DNA of 28,789 nucleotides from Christensenella sp. UBA7703 (GCA_002482505.1 DLGD01000035.1:1-28789); one strand, 5' to 3'; shown: positions 7,439 to 15,263, counted from the first letter of the stretch. Made by a program: numbers and translations. Notes: generated from the sequence alone by a model not told the origin.

Positions 7439-8557
7439 ATGATCTATCTCAACAATGCCGCAACCAGCTATCCCAAACCACCCTGCGTGCAAGCGGCCGT
7501 ACAACAGGCGCTGTCTCTCCCTCCTCGGGAGGGAAGACGCGGCACGCTCGGCGAAACAGACGCGGCGGAAATTTGCAGGCACGCAATCGCTCCCGTACTC
7601 GGTGTACGGGAGCCTTCGCGCGTTTTCTTTACCAGCGGAGCAACGGAAAGCTATAACCTCATCCTGCGCGGGCTGAACCCGTCTGGCAAAATCTCTGTCA
7701 TCAGCGCTTATGAACACAACGCGCTTCTGCGCCCGCTCTGGGCGCTGACGGGTGGTGAAGGGATTCGCATCGTCCCCTTTGGCGAAGACGGTTTGCTTTC
7801 ACCGGACGCAATCCGCGCGCAGGCAAAGGGCGCGGCTTTCGTCTTCGTCAACCACTGTTCCAACGTGACGGGCGTCATACAAGATCTAGCCGCCCTGTCG
7901 CAGGCTGCACATGAGAGCGGGGCGCTCTTAATTGCGGATGTGTCCCAATCCGCAGGAATGATGCCGCTTCAGCTGGAAGACGACGGGGTTGATCTAGCGG
8001 TATTCACGGGGCACAAGGCGCTCTTTGGCCCCGCCGGTACGGGCGGTTTTTATCTACGTGAGGGCGTGCCGCTGCCAGCGGTGAAGTGGGGCGGAACAGG
8101 CACCGGCGGCAAGGTGATTCTGCCGGACGAACCGGAGAGATTCGAGGTCGGCACCCAAAACCTGATCGGCCTTGCAGGTTTGGCTGCCGGCGCGAATTTT
8201 GTGCAGCAAACGGGGTTAAGTAACATTGCATCCGCGCTGCAAAAAAAGGTCGCCTTCCTGCACGGCGCGCTCGGCGTGATGACGGGTGTGCGCGTATATG
8301 GCAAGCCTTCCGGCGGCGCTGCGGTCTCGTTTAACATAGCCGGGCTGTCTCCCGCGGACGTCGGCTATATTCTGCGTCACGAATATGACATTGTCGTTCG
8401 AACCGGCTATCACTGCGCGCCGTTGCTGGCGGACGCCATCGGAGCGCCGGAGGGTACCGTGCGCGTGAGCCTTTCCTATTATACGACCGATGCTGAACTC
8501 ACGCTGTTTCTTCAGGCTGTATCCGATCTATCAGCGGGACTATCGGGGGTAACATAA
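7439..8557 (+). CDS. Cysteine desulfurase-family (class V aminotransferase) enzyme
   Basis: A 372-residue PLP enzyme of the NifS/SufS-like group. Visible hallmarks are the N-terminal Tyr-Leu-Asn-Asn-Ala-Ala-Thr-Ser, the Ser-Gly-Ala-Thr-Glu cofactor loop, Asn-His-Cys-Ser-Asn-Val-Thr-Gly, Asp-Val-Ser-Gln-Ser-Ala-Gly, the PLP lysine Lys193 (Thr-Gly-His-Lys), and the probable persulfide cysteine Cys326 (Thr-Gly-Tyr-His-Cys-Ala-Pro). It resembles the cysteine desulfurase subgroup found outside Isc/Suf clusters in Firmicutes, often near selenium or molybdenum-hydroxylase genes. No IscU/SufU scaffold is present. It lies 61 bases after the isomerase-like gene, with a weakly spaced AAAGGA ribosome site, and overlaps the next gene by one base (TAATG). 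Its place in a sulfonate locus is unexplained: SQ catabolism by this route leaves the C-S bond intact, so a role in assimilation is only a guess. Confidence 0.85.
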   Translation: MIYLNNAATSYPKPPCVQAAVQQALSLPPREGRRGTLGETDAAEICRHAIAPVLGVREPSRVFFTSGATESYNLILRGLNPSGKISVISAYEHNALLRPLWALTGGEGIRIVPFGEDGLLSPDAIRAQAKGAAFVFVNHCSNVTGVIQDLAALSQAAHESGALLIADVSQSAGMMPLQLEDDGVDLAVFTGHKALFGPAGTGGFYLREGVPLPAVKWGGTGTGGKVILPDEPERFEVGTQNLIGLAGLAAGANFVQQTGLSNIASALQKKVAFLHGALGVMTGVRVYGKPSGGAAVSFNIAGLSPADVGYILRHEYDIVVRTGYHCAPLLADAIGAPEGTVRVSLSYYTTDAELTLFLQAVSDLSAGLSGVT

Positions 8558-8853
8558 TGCAGGTTTTATCGAAAGAGCGAAGTTTTGAACCCTGCGCCGA
8601 GAGCGGCTGGTATGGTTACGACATCCGCCTCAGCGTGCCTATCGATGCGGCACTCATCGAGGCACTCGGGACACTGGGACAAATGAGCTGCATCCTCACG
8701 CTGAAACACCCGTTTTTCATTCTGCGTGGAGAGGGATTCCTCCTTCGCGGCATCACGGGAAATTGTTTTTTGCGCGCCGGATTTTCTGAAAAAACCGCAC
8801 CGCAGATGGCACAGATTTGCGCGGTGATTGAATCCGTCAATACGCAAGCGTAA
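8557..8853 (+). CDS. Small protein of unknown function (98 aa)
   Basis: A 98-residue protein that I do not recognise. The start overlaps the stop of the desulfurase-like gene by one base (TAATG), so it is translationally coupled and very likely real. It has three cysteines (an early Cys in Glu-Pro-Cys-Ala-Glu, Met-Ser-Cys-Ile and Gly-Asn-Cys-Phe) and an alternating hydrophobic pattern through the middle (Ile-Leu-Thr-Leu-Lys-His-Pro-Phe-Phe-Ile-Leu-Arg-Gly) suggestive of an alpha/beta sandwich of ferredoxin-like size. No signal peptide or membrane segment is seen. A sulfur-accepting or partner role for the desulfurase is possible from the coupling but unproven. Confidence 0.72.
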   Translation: MQVLSKERSFEPCAESGWYGYDIRLSVPIDAALIEALGTLGQMSCILTLKHPFFILRGEGFLLRGITGNCFLRAGFSEKTAPQMAQICAVIESVNTQA

Positions 8854-8883
8854 AACACGCCCCATCTTCACTGACTTTCAAAG

Positions 8884-8909
8884 AAAACGGCGCTCGCGCG
8901 CCGTTTTTT
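8884..8909. terminator. Rho-independent terminator between convergent genes
   Basis: An 8-bp stem (AACGGCGC with GCGCCGTT, 8886-8893 and 8898-8905) with a TCGC loop is followed by six T on the plus strand and preceded by an A-rich run that gives T residues on the minus strand. It fits a bidirectional terminator for the 6010-8853 operon and the ROK gene ending at 8937. Confidence 0.88.
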
Positions 8910-8936
8910 GTTGCTTGCCTATCTAAATGATGAATT

Positions 8937-10169
8937 TTATCTGTCGTAGAGCACATATCCACCGTTTTTGTAAAACGCATCGATGGCGGTCACGCAGGAC
9001 GCCTTTTCCTCCAGTTGTAGGTTGAATCGGCTCTTTTGCGCATAGTCGCTTCCGTCCCCGCGGTCATACCCCACGCGCAGGTGCGCCTGCAGGCTTTCAT
9101 AGTAATATGGCAGTTCGAAGATGCTGCCATAGAGCACCACACGCGCGGGATCGAGCGTATACACCACAGCTTTGATCGCGCTGGAAAGCTTGCTTGCCGC
9201 GTTTTGTACGATCGCATCTACGGCGAGATCACCCATCGACGCCGCATCCATGATCAGCGGCAGCGTGACACGGTCTTGGTGTCCACCCGTGAGCGCATAG
9301 AGGCGCGGCGTCCCCTCCGCGGAATAAATGCTGCTGACATCCTCGCAGATCGCCATTGGCGAGGCGACGGTTTCGAGGCAGCCGGTCTTTCCGCAATGGC
9401 AGCGTTTCCCGCCTGTTTCGACGATTGGCATATGGCCAAACTCCGAACACATACCGCTGTTTCCGGTGAGGATGCGGTGATCCGCCGAAATCGCGCCGCC
9501 GATGCCTTTTTCACAGCGAATGAAAAACAGGCTCGACTCCTGCTCACTGGAAAAAAACATGTGCGCGCGGAACATGCTGCGCACGTTGTTGTCCATCGTG
9601 GTATAAAACCCTGTCCGCTCCGCAATTGCCGCGGTCAGCGGCAGGTTTGTCCCCGCCAGTGCGCCAAAGGAGTTGACGCTTTTGCTCCTGTTTTCGTCTA
9701 CCGTTCCGCGCACGCCAACGCCGAGGCCGACAATGGTCTCGCGCGGAATCTTGTGCGCGGTAATCAACGCAGGCAGTCGTGTACCGATGATCTCCAGCGC
9801 CTCAGGCAACGGCAATTCCGCCCGGCAGGGGATCGACTCGGAGAACACCAGCGTTCCGTCCAGCGAGGTAGCGGAGAGCAACAATTCCTGCAGGTTGATA
9901 GAGACGCCGAGGGCGACAAAGCGCTTGAAGTTGATGTTGACCATGATCTCTTTTCGCCCGGCGGTGCCACTCGACTCCAGCGTGGCACCCTCGGAGAGCA
10001 ACCCTTCGCCGATCATCTCGGAGACAATCATCGTAATCGCGGCGGGCGTGAGCGACATCTCCTCCGCAATCCGCTTGCGGCTTAGTCCCCCGTGTTCGTG
10101 CAGCAGCCGCAAAATCACGCTGCGATTGTACCGCTTGACGGTGCTCATATTATCCCCGCGGTGGTTCAT
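8937..10169 (-). CDS. ROK-family transcriptional repressor
   Basis: A 410-residue regulator of the NagC/XylR/Mlc type. The N-terminal winged helix-turn-helix (about residues 15-62: Arg-Ser-Val-Ile-Leu-Arg-Leu-Leu through Ser-Arg-Lys-Arg-Ile-Ala-Glu to Glu-Gly-Leu-Leu-Ser-Glu) is followed by the ROK sugar-binding domain. That domain shows the Glu-Phe-Gly-His-Met zinc-binding His and the cysteine cluster Cys257-His-Cys259-(x4)-Cys264 with Leu-Glu-Thr, the ROK zinc signature. I keep the ATG at 10169 because a GGAGGG site (10177-10182) lies seven bases upstream. ROK repressors bind AT-rich palindromes and are released by a sugar. The gene is divergent from the dehydrogenase operon, and operator site B lies directly between the two promoters, pointing to autoregulation. 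Likely ligand: SQ, sulfofructose or another sulfo-sugar (inference). Confidence 0.92.
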   Translation of the reverse strand: MNHRGDNMSTVKRYNRSVILRLLHEHGGLSRKRIAEEMSLTPAAITMIVSEMIGEGLLSEGATLESSGTAGRKEIMVNINFKRFVALGVSINLQELLLSATSLDGTLVFSESIPCRAELPLPEALEIIGTRLPALITAHKIPRETIVGLGVGVRGTVDENRSKSVNSFGALAGTNLPLTAAIAERTGFYTTMDNNVRSMFRAHMFFSSEQESSLFFIRCEKGIGGAISADHRILTGNSGMCSEFGHMPIVETGGKRCHCGKTGCLETVASPMAICEDVSSIYSAEGTPRLYALTGGHQDRVTLPLIMDAASMGDLAVDAIVQNAASKLSSAIKAVVYTLDPARVVLYGSIFELPYYYESLQAHLRVGYDRGDGSDYAQKSRFNLQLEEKASCVTAIDAFYKNGGYVLYDR

Positions 10170-10217
10170 AAAAACGCCCTCCGAATCGTGTGCGTTTGAT
10201 TACTTACGCATGCAACA

Positions 10218-10246
10218 AGTTTATCAGAGAATTGTGAAAAAATCAA
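10218..10246 (-). promoter_or_regulatory. Promoter of the ROK gene
   Basis: On the minus strand TTGATT (10246-10241) and TAAACT (10223-10218) are separated by 17 bases. The -35 is back to back with the -35 of the divergent dehydrogenase promoter, forming the palindrome AATCAATTGATT (10241-10252), and touches operator site B. Confidence 0.6.
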
Positions 10247-10268
10247 TTGATTTAGTCTATTAATTAAT
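10246..10268. promoter_or_regulatory. Operator-like 23-bp palindrome, site B
   Basis: This element is identical to site C (24265-24287) at 20 of 23 positions although 14 kb away. Its left arm ATTGATTTAGT and right arm TATTAATTAAT are inverted copies at 7 of 11 positions. It covers the -35 and most of the spacer of the dehydrogenase promoter and meets the -35 of the ROK promoter, so one bound repressor could shut both. Confidence 0.75.
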
Positions 10269-10276
10269 GTTATACT
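10247..10276 (+). promoter_or_regulatory. Promoter of the sulfoacetaldehyde dehydrogenase operon
   Basis: TTGATT (10247-10252) and TATACT (10271-10276) are 18 bases apart. Transcription would start near 10283, which rules out the in-frame ATG at 10281 as the start of the dehydrogenase and supports the ATG at 10341. Confidence 0.7.
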
Positions 10277-10340
10277 AGGCATGCCGCAGGTGACCGGCCT
10301 GCCCCAATCATTCTATCTGTATGTTCTGGAGGGTCGAATC

Positions 10341-11741
10341 ATGGAAAGTCAGGAAATCATCTCTGGGCTCGTAGCGCGGGCACGCATTGCACAGGCGCAG
10401 GTCGCCGACTACACGCAGGAACAGATTGACCGCGTATGCACGGCCATCGCCTGGGAGGTCTATAACGACGAGAATATTGCAAAACTTGCCGAGCTCGCCG
10501 TTTCCGAAACCGGCATGGGGTCCGTGGCCGATAAAATCACCAAGCACAAAAACAAAGTGCTCGGCGTGATCGATGACGTGCGCCGCTACAAATCCGTCGG
10601 TCTCATCGAAGAGGACGCAGCCCGCGGCATCAAAAAATATGCAAAACCCGTCGGCGTCATCGGCGCACTCACCCCGATTACAAACCCGACGGCGACGCCT
10701 TCCAGCAACGCCGTCTCTATCGTAAAAGGCAGAAACGCCGTCATCTTTGCACCGCATCCGAGTGCGAAGCGCAGCACGGGGCTCGCGATCTCCTTTCTGC
10801 GCGCGGGACTCAAAAAAGCCGGCGCGCCGGAAGATTTGATTCAAGTCATCGAAGAGCCGAGCCTCGAACTCACCGGCGAACTCATGCATCAGGTGGATCT
10901 CATCGTCGCCACCGGCGGAGGCCCAATGGTCAAGGCGGCGTATTCCAGCGGAAAGCCCGCGTTCGGCGTCGGCCCCGGCAACTCCTGCCAGATCATCGCG
11001 GAGGATGCGGATATCCTTGACGCCGCAAAGAAGATTAAAACCAGCAAAACGTTTGATAACGCGACGAGCTGTTCTTCCGAAAACTCTATCGTGATCCAGA
11101 ACGGCATCTATGACGCGATGCTTGCCGCGCTGATTGCCGAGGGCGGCTATCTGGTCTCCGGTGCGGAACGTCAACAGCTCCGCGACACGATGTGGAAGCT
11201 CAACAAGAAGGGCGCGCTTGTCATCAACGGCGAAATCGTCGCAAGGAGCGCAAAAAAGATTGCGGAGCTTGCCGGCATCTCTGTTCCGGAAAATACCGTG
11301 ATGCTGCTGGTTGAAGGCGAAATGCCGCTGGAAGACGACCTCTTTGCGGAGGAAAAACTCTCGCCGGTGCTGACCCTCTGGCGGTATGGCGCGTTTGGTG
11401 AGGGTGTTGAAATTCTCAAACGCCTGACCGACAACTCCGGCCGCGGGCACAGCTGCGGCATCCATACCTTCAACCGCGACTATATCGACTATCTGGGTGA
11501 ACATATGCAGACCAGCCGCGTGATCGTCCGCCAGCCGCAGGCCGCGGCAAACGGCGGTGCGTTCTTCAATGGTATGCCGTCCACGGTCACGCTCGGCTGC
11601 GGCACATGGGGCAACAACATCACCACTGAAAACATCACCTACAAACACTTCATCAACGTCACCTGGGTGTCCGAGCCAATCGCTCCGCACCGCCCGACGG
11701 ATGAAGAGGTCTTCGGCGCATATCTAAAAAGCCTCCGCTGA
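10341..11741 (+). CDS. sqwD: CoA-acylating aldehyde dehydrogenase, probable sulfoacetaldehyde dehydrogenase
   Basis: A 466-residue cytoplasmic member of the CoA-acylating aldehyde dehydrogenase group (EutE/AdhE N-domain/SauS-like). The active-site cysteine is predicted as Cys244 in Asn-Ala-Thr-Ser-Cys-Ser-Ser-Glu-Asn; upstream are Thr-Pro-Ile-Thr-Asn-Pro and the Gly-Gly-Gly-Pro-Met-Val dinucleotide-site loop, and downstream Gly-Arg-Gly-His-Ser-Cys-Gly-Ile-His. The start at 10341 has a GGAGGG site (10328-10333) seven bases before it. Being first in an operon with an ADP-forming acyl-CoA ligase, an anion carrier and a sulfoquinovosidase, its most likely reaction is sulfoacetaldehyde + CoA + NAD(P)+ to sulfoacetyl-CoA, as in the sulfoacetate-forming sulfo-TK variant. 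There is no N-terminal extension typical of microcompartment enzymes and no shell gene in the window. An acetaldehyde or other short-chain substrate cannot be excluded from sequence alone. Confidence 0.82.
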   Translation: MESQEIISGLVARARIAQAQVADYTQEQIDRVCTAIAWEVYNDENIAKLAELAVSETGMGSVADKITKHKNKVLGVIDDVRRYKSVGLIEEDAARGIKKYAKPVGVIGALTPITNPTATPSSNAVSIVKGRNAVIFAPHPSAKRSTGLAISFLRAGLKKAGAPEDLIQVIEEPSLELTGELMHQVDLIVATGGGPMVKAAYSSGKPAFGVGPGNSCQIIAEDADILDAAKKIKTSKTFDNATSCSSENSIVIQNGIYDAMLAALIAEGGYLVSGAERQQLRDTMWKLNKKGALVINGEIVARSAKKIAELAGISVPENTVMLLVEGEMPLEDDLFAEEKLSPVLTLWRYGAFGEGVEILKRLTDNSGRGHSCGIHTFNRDYIDYLGEHMQTSRVIVRQPQAAANGGAFFNGMPSTVTLGCGTWGNNITTENITYKHFINVTWVSEPIAPHRPTDEEVFGAYLKSLR

Positions 11742-11764
11742 CGCAAGAGAAGGATGCTAAATAT

Positions 11765-12892
11765 ATGAAATTGTTTGAATATCAGGCAAAAGAGGTGTTC
11801 GCGGGCGCGGGCATCCCTGTGCCAAAATCCGTTTTGATCACGGCAGCCAGCGAGATTCCCGCCGCGGTGGAGGCTCTTGGCCTCCCCTGCGTCCTCAAGT
11901 GCCAGGTGCTCTCGGGTGGCAGAGGCAAGGCGGGTTTGGTCAAGCTTGTGCACTCGCAGGCGGAGGCAGAGGCGCTTGCTACGCGTTATTTTGCCGAGGT
12001 GCCCTCCCTGCACGCCGTGCTGGTGGAAGAGGCGGTTGCAATCGAGCGGGAATTGTATCTTGCGCTCACCATGGACGCCGTGAGCGGGCGCGCGATGCTT
12101 ATGGGCTGCGCCGAGGGCGGCGTGGAGATTGAGTATGTTGCCGCGCACACGCCGGAGAAAATCGTGCGCGAGACCATCGATCTCGACCGCGGTTTGCAGG
12201 CATTTCAGATCAGTGACTTTACCTATCGTCTCGGCCTTCGGGAAGACGCGCTCAAACAGGTGGGGAAGATCTGCGGCGCGCTCTACAAGGCGTTTCGCAG
12301 CATGGATGCGGAACTGATCGAGATCAACCCGCTGTTCCTCACCAAGGATGGCACCGCCGTTGCGGGCGACGGCAAACTGAGCATCGACGACAACTCCATG
12401 CACCGCCACGTGGCATATGAAAAAGGGCGTTCTTATTATGGCAGCGATATGGAGTTTGAGGCCGCGAAGGAAGGCATCCCATATCTCGAATTCGACGGTG
12501 ACATCAGCCTGATGTGTGCGGGCGCAGGGCTTGCAAATACGGTTTACGACCTTGTGAACTACGAAGGCGGCACCATCGCCAACTATTTAGAATTCGGCGG
12601 GCCAAACTATATGAAGGCAGGCACCGCCATGCGCCTGTGCCTCGCGAATAAACCAAAGGTGATCCTGATCGTCACATTCGGCACCATTGCGCGCGCGGAT
12701 GTCATGGCGGAAGGCATCACGAAAGCCGTTCTGGAGCTCAAGCCGAGCTGCCCCATCGTCGCGTGCCTGCGCGGCACGGGCGAGGAGCGCGTGGATGAAA
12801 TATTCGCGCCAATCGGGCTAAAGCGTCTCTCGGACACGGAAGAAGCGGTCAAAAAAGCCGTCGCCATCGCAAACGGGAGGGAGAACGCATGA
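11765..12892 (+). CDS. ADP-forming acyl-CoA ligase, beta (ATP-grasp) subunit, SucC-like
   Basis: A 375-residue homologue of succinyl-CoA synthetase beta (SucC, usually about 390 residues). The N-terminal ATP-grasp domain is shown by Phe-Glu-Tyr-Gln-Ala-Lys-Glu at the start, Leu-Lys-Cys-Gln-Val-Leu-Ser-Gly-Gly-Arg-Gly-Lys-Ala-Gly, and the metal-binding Ile-Glu-Ile-Asn-Pro-Leu; the C-terminal CoA-ligase domain by Glu-Phe-Gly-Gly-Pro-Asn and Thr-Phe-Gly-Thr-Ile-Ala-Arg-Ala-Asp. It forms a complex with the alpha subunit encoded next (4-base ATGA overlap). In this operon the likely reaction is sulfoacetyl-CoA + ADP + phosphate to sulfoacetate + CoA + ATP, corresponding to one half of the ligase called SqwKL in the sulfo-TK literature; I do not know which letter applies. 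A housekeeping succinyl-CoA synthetase is unlikely because of the operon and altered alpha-subunit loop. Confidence 0.85.
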   Translation: MKLFEYQAKEVFAGAGIPVPKSVLITAASEIPAAVEALGLPCVLKCQVLSGGRGKAGLVKLVHSQAEAEALATRYFAEVPSLHAVLVEEAVAIERELYLALTMDAVSGRAMLMGCAEGGVEIEYVAAHTPEKIVRETIDLDRGLQAFQISDFTYRLGLREDALKQVGKICGALYKAFRSMDAELIEINPLFLTKDGTAVAGDGKLSIDDNSMHRHVAYEKGRSYYGSDMEFEAAKEGIPYLEFDGDISLMCAGAGLANTVYDLVNYEGGTIANYLEFGGPNYMKAGTAMRLCLANKPKVILIVTFGTIARADVMAEGITKAVLELKPSCPIVACLRGTGEERVDEIFAPIGLKRLSDTEEAVKKAVAIANGRENA

Positions 12893-13788
12893 GCATTTTG
12901 ATCGATCAAAACACGCGCGTGCTCGTGCAGGGCATCACCGGCAAAGAGGGCGCGTTTTGGACGCAGCACATGGTGGATATGGGCACCCGTGTTGTCGCCG
13001 GCGTCACGCCGGGCAAAGAAGGGCAGCTCTGCTGCGGAAAACCCGTGTATCACAGCGTGCGAAACGCGATGAACGAACACAAGGCCGATGCGGCGATGAT
13101 ATTCGTTCCACCGAAATTCGTGCTGGACGCGGTGCTGGAATCGCTCGATAGTGGCATCCGCCTGATCGTCACCCTCGCGGACGGAATCCCCCTGCATGAG
13201 CAGGCGAAGATTCGTGCTGCGGCACTCGCGAACAATGCCGTCGTCATCGGCGGCAACACCAGCGGCATGATCGCACCGGGTAAAGCGATGATGGGCAGCA
13301 TTCCGTATTGGATTTCGCGCGTCTATCAGCCGGGGCGCATCGGCATCATGACCCGCAGCGGCTCGCTGACCAACGAGGTCACAGCGATGGTCGTCGCCGC
13401 CGGATTCGGCGTCTCCTCTCTCATCGGCGTCGGCGGCGATCCTGTTCCCGGCGCGCGGTTTGCGGAGTTTTTGCCCGCGTTTGAGGCGGATGACGAAACC
13501 GACGCGGTCGTGATCATCGGCGAACTCGGCGGCACCATGGAGGAAGAGGTCGCGGAGGCAATCTCACGCGGCGCTTTCACCAAGCCGCTCATCGCCTTCC
13601 TCTCCGGACGCACCGCCCCGGCGGGCACGCGGATGGGCCACGCCGGCGCAATCATCACCGGCGGGAGAGGCTCGGTTGCGGACAAGACGCAGCTTCTGGA
13701 ATCGGTTGGCGCGCGCGTCGCAATCCGCCCGCGTGAGGTCGGCGCGCTGCTGAAAGAAGCACTCCGCGAAAGGAAATCTCGCTTATGA
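12889..13788 (+). CDS. ADP-forming acyl-CoA ligase, alpha subunit, SucD-like
   Basis: A 299-residue homologue of succinyl-CoA synthetase alpha (SucD, about 290 residues). The Rossmann-type CoA-binding domain begins with Val-Gln-Gly-Ile-Thr-Gly-Lys-Glu-Gly; the phosphohistidine is His251 in Arg-Met-Gly-His-Ala-Gly-Ala-Ile-Ile, which carries phosphate between the acyl-CoA and nucleotide sites. The Gly-Val-Gly-Gly-Asp-Pro-Val-Pro-Gly loop and Gly-Glu-Leu-Gly-Gly segment are kept. In SucD the active-site stretch Asn-Cys-Pro-Gly is here Asn123-Thr-Ser-Gly126, a change near the acyl site that would fit a different acid such as sulfoacetate. Overlaps by four bases on both sides, with the beta subunit before and the anion carrier after, show tight coupling. 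Confidence 0.86.
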   Translation: MSILIDQNTRVLVQGITGKEGAFWTQHMVDMGTRVVAGVTPGKEGQLCCGKPVYHSVRNAMNEHKADAAMIFVPPKFVLDAVLESLDSGIRLIVTLADGIPLHEQAKIRAAALANNAVVIGGNTSGMIAPGKAMMGSIPYWISRVYQPGRIGIMTRSGSLTNEVTAMVVAAGFGVSSLIGVGGDPVPGARFAEFLPAFEADDETDAVVIIGELGGTMEEEVAEAISRGAFTKPLIAFLSGRTAPAGTRMGHAGAIITGGRGSVADKTQLLESVGARVAIRPREVGALLKEALRERKSRL

Positions 13789-15248
13789 ACGCAGCCAAAC
13801 CGGTCTCTCCGGTCATCGGAAAAATCATCTGGCTCGTGCTCGCGGCAATGCTGCTCGCGGCTGTCATACTCGTCCCCCTGCCGGAAAGCGTGTTGAAGCT
13901 GGAAGGCGCGGAGTTGACTTCGCAAGGGCGTGTGGTGCTAGGCGTACTGCTGTTTTGCCTGCTGCTGTGGATTGCGGAACCGATTCCGTTTCATATCGCG
14001 GGTTTTGCAGGCATGATCCTGCTTGCAGCACTCAAGGCGGAATCGTTCGTCAACGTGGTCAAGCTCGGCTTTGGCAACGACACCGTGCTGTTCTTCATCG
14101 GCGTGCTCGCGCTCTCCGCCGCCATCACAAAAAGTGGACTCGGAAAACGCATCTCCATGATGATTCTGCGGCTCACGGGAAACAAAACGAGCCATATCAT
14201 ACTCGGCTTTCTTATCGCAGGCGCAATTATCGGCATGTGGATCACCACCCTTGCCGCGGCGGCGATGCTGATGCCGCTCGCGCGCTCGATTGCAGAAGAA
14301 GAACATCTGGAGCCCGGTAAGAGCCGCTTTGGCAAGGCGTTGTTCATCGCGGTCGCGTGGGGTGCGCTCATCGGTGGCGCGGGCTCTCCCGCAGGCGGCG
14401 GCGCGAATTCGCTTGCCATCGGGTTTGTGCGTGATATGCTGAACACCGAGATCACCTTTGCGGGATGGATGCTCTACGGCGTACCCTGCATGCTGCTGCT
14501 CATCCTGCCTGCGTGGTGGATCTTGATGGCGTTTTTCAAGCCCGAGATTGCATGCATCCGGCGCAGCAGCGAAGACCTCAAGCGCGAATATGCATCCCTG
14601 CCGAAGATGACGCATAACGAGCGCTCCACTATGATCATCTTCCTGCTCACGGTGGTTCTCTGGCTCGTCAGTAAGCCGCTCGGGGACTGGCTTGGGTTCA
14701 AGATTCCGACCTCGCTGCCTGCAATCCTCGGCGCGTGCCTGTTTTTCTTTCCCGGCGTGACGGACATCCGCTGGAAGGACGTTGAGAGCGATATCTCCTG
14801 GAGCGGAATTCTGCTCATCGCCAGCGGAATCTCGCTTGGCATGCTCGTCTACGAAAGCGGGGCGGCGCAATGGCTCGCGATGCTTCTCTTAGGCAATATC
14901 GGCACGCTGCCGGTGCTGGTGCAGATCTTCAGCGTGATCTTGATCGTCTCCATCCTCAAGCTGGGGCTTTCGAGCAACACCGTAACCGCAACGGTCGTGA
15001 TCCCCATCATGATCGCCGTGGCGGGACAGCTCGGCCTCTCTCCCCTGGGGATCGTCATGCCCGCGGCGATGACGCTGAACATCGCGTTTATCCTCGTCAC
15101 CAGCACACCCACAAGCGTGATCCCGTATTCGACGGGATATTTCTCGATCGCGGATATGGCAAAGAGCGGCACCGTCATGACGCTTGCCGCCGCCCCGATC
15201 ATGACCGGAGCCATCTATCTGGTCGGTAAACTCGCAGGCATCTATTAA
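13785..15248 (+). CDS. DASS/SLC13-family anion carrier, probable sulfoacetate exporter
   Basis: A 487-residue membrane protein with about 11-13 hydrophobic segments, of the divalent anion:Na+ symporter (DASS/SLC13) group. The two inverted hairpin repeats are visible: the second keeps the substrate motif Ser397-Asn398-Thr399, while the first, in Met-Trp-Ile-(x3)-Ala-Ala-Ala-Ala-Met, reads Thr154-Thr155-Leu156 instead of the family's Ser-Asn-Thr. The Gly-Gly-Ala-Gly-Ser-Pro-Ala-Gly-Gly stretch and Ala-Asn-Ser-Leu follow. DASS proteins usually move dicarboxylates or sulfate. Here, translationally coupled (ATGA) to the ligase that would make sulfoacetate, it is most simply the exporter of this end product; direction cannot be read from sequence. 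A ribosome site for the next gene (GGAGGA) starts within a few bases of its stop. Confidence 0.82.
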   Translation: MNAAKPVSPVIGKIIWLVLAAMLLAAVILVPLPESVLKLEGAELTSQGRVVLGVLLFCLLLWIAEPIPFHIAGFAGMILLAALKAESFVNVVKLGFGNDTVLFFIGVLALSAAITKSGLGKRISMMILRLTGNKTSHIILGFLIAGAIIGMWITTLAAAAMLMPLARSIAEEEHLEPGKSRFGKALFIAVAWGALIGGAGSPAGGGANSLAIGFVRDMLNTEITFAGWMLYGVPCMLLLILPAWWILMAFFKPEIACIRRSSEDLKREYASLPKMTHNERSTMIIFLLTVVLWLVSKPLGDWLGFKIPTSLPAILGACLFFFPGVTDIRWKDVESDISWSGILLIASGISLGMLVYESGAAQWLAMLLLGNIGTLPVLVQIFSVILIVSILKLGLSSNTVTATVVIPIMIAVAGQLGLSPLGIVMPAAMTLNIAFILVTSTPTSVIPYSTGYFSIADMAKSGTVMTLAAAPIMTGAIYLVGKLAGIY

Positions 15249-15263
15249 CGGAGGACGCAAAGC

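Noticed and set aside
10308..11690. Long minus-strand open frame (460 codons) opposite the dehydrogenase gene
   Set aside because: Fully covered by a well-supported plus-strand gene with promoter, ribosome site and catalytic motifs; composition is that of an antisense frame.
10341..15248. Microcompartment-type aldehyde dehydrogenase system (EutE/PduP)
   Set aside because: No shell-protein genes, no N-terminal targeting extension and no alcohol dehydrogenase or phosphotransacylase nearby; an ADP-forming ligase follows instead.
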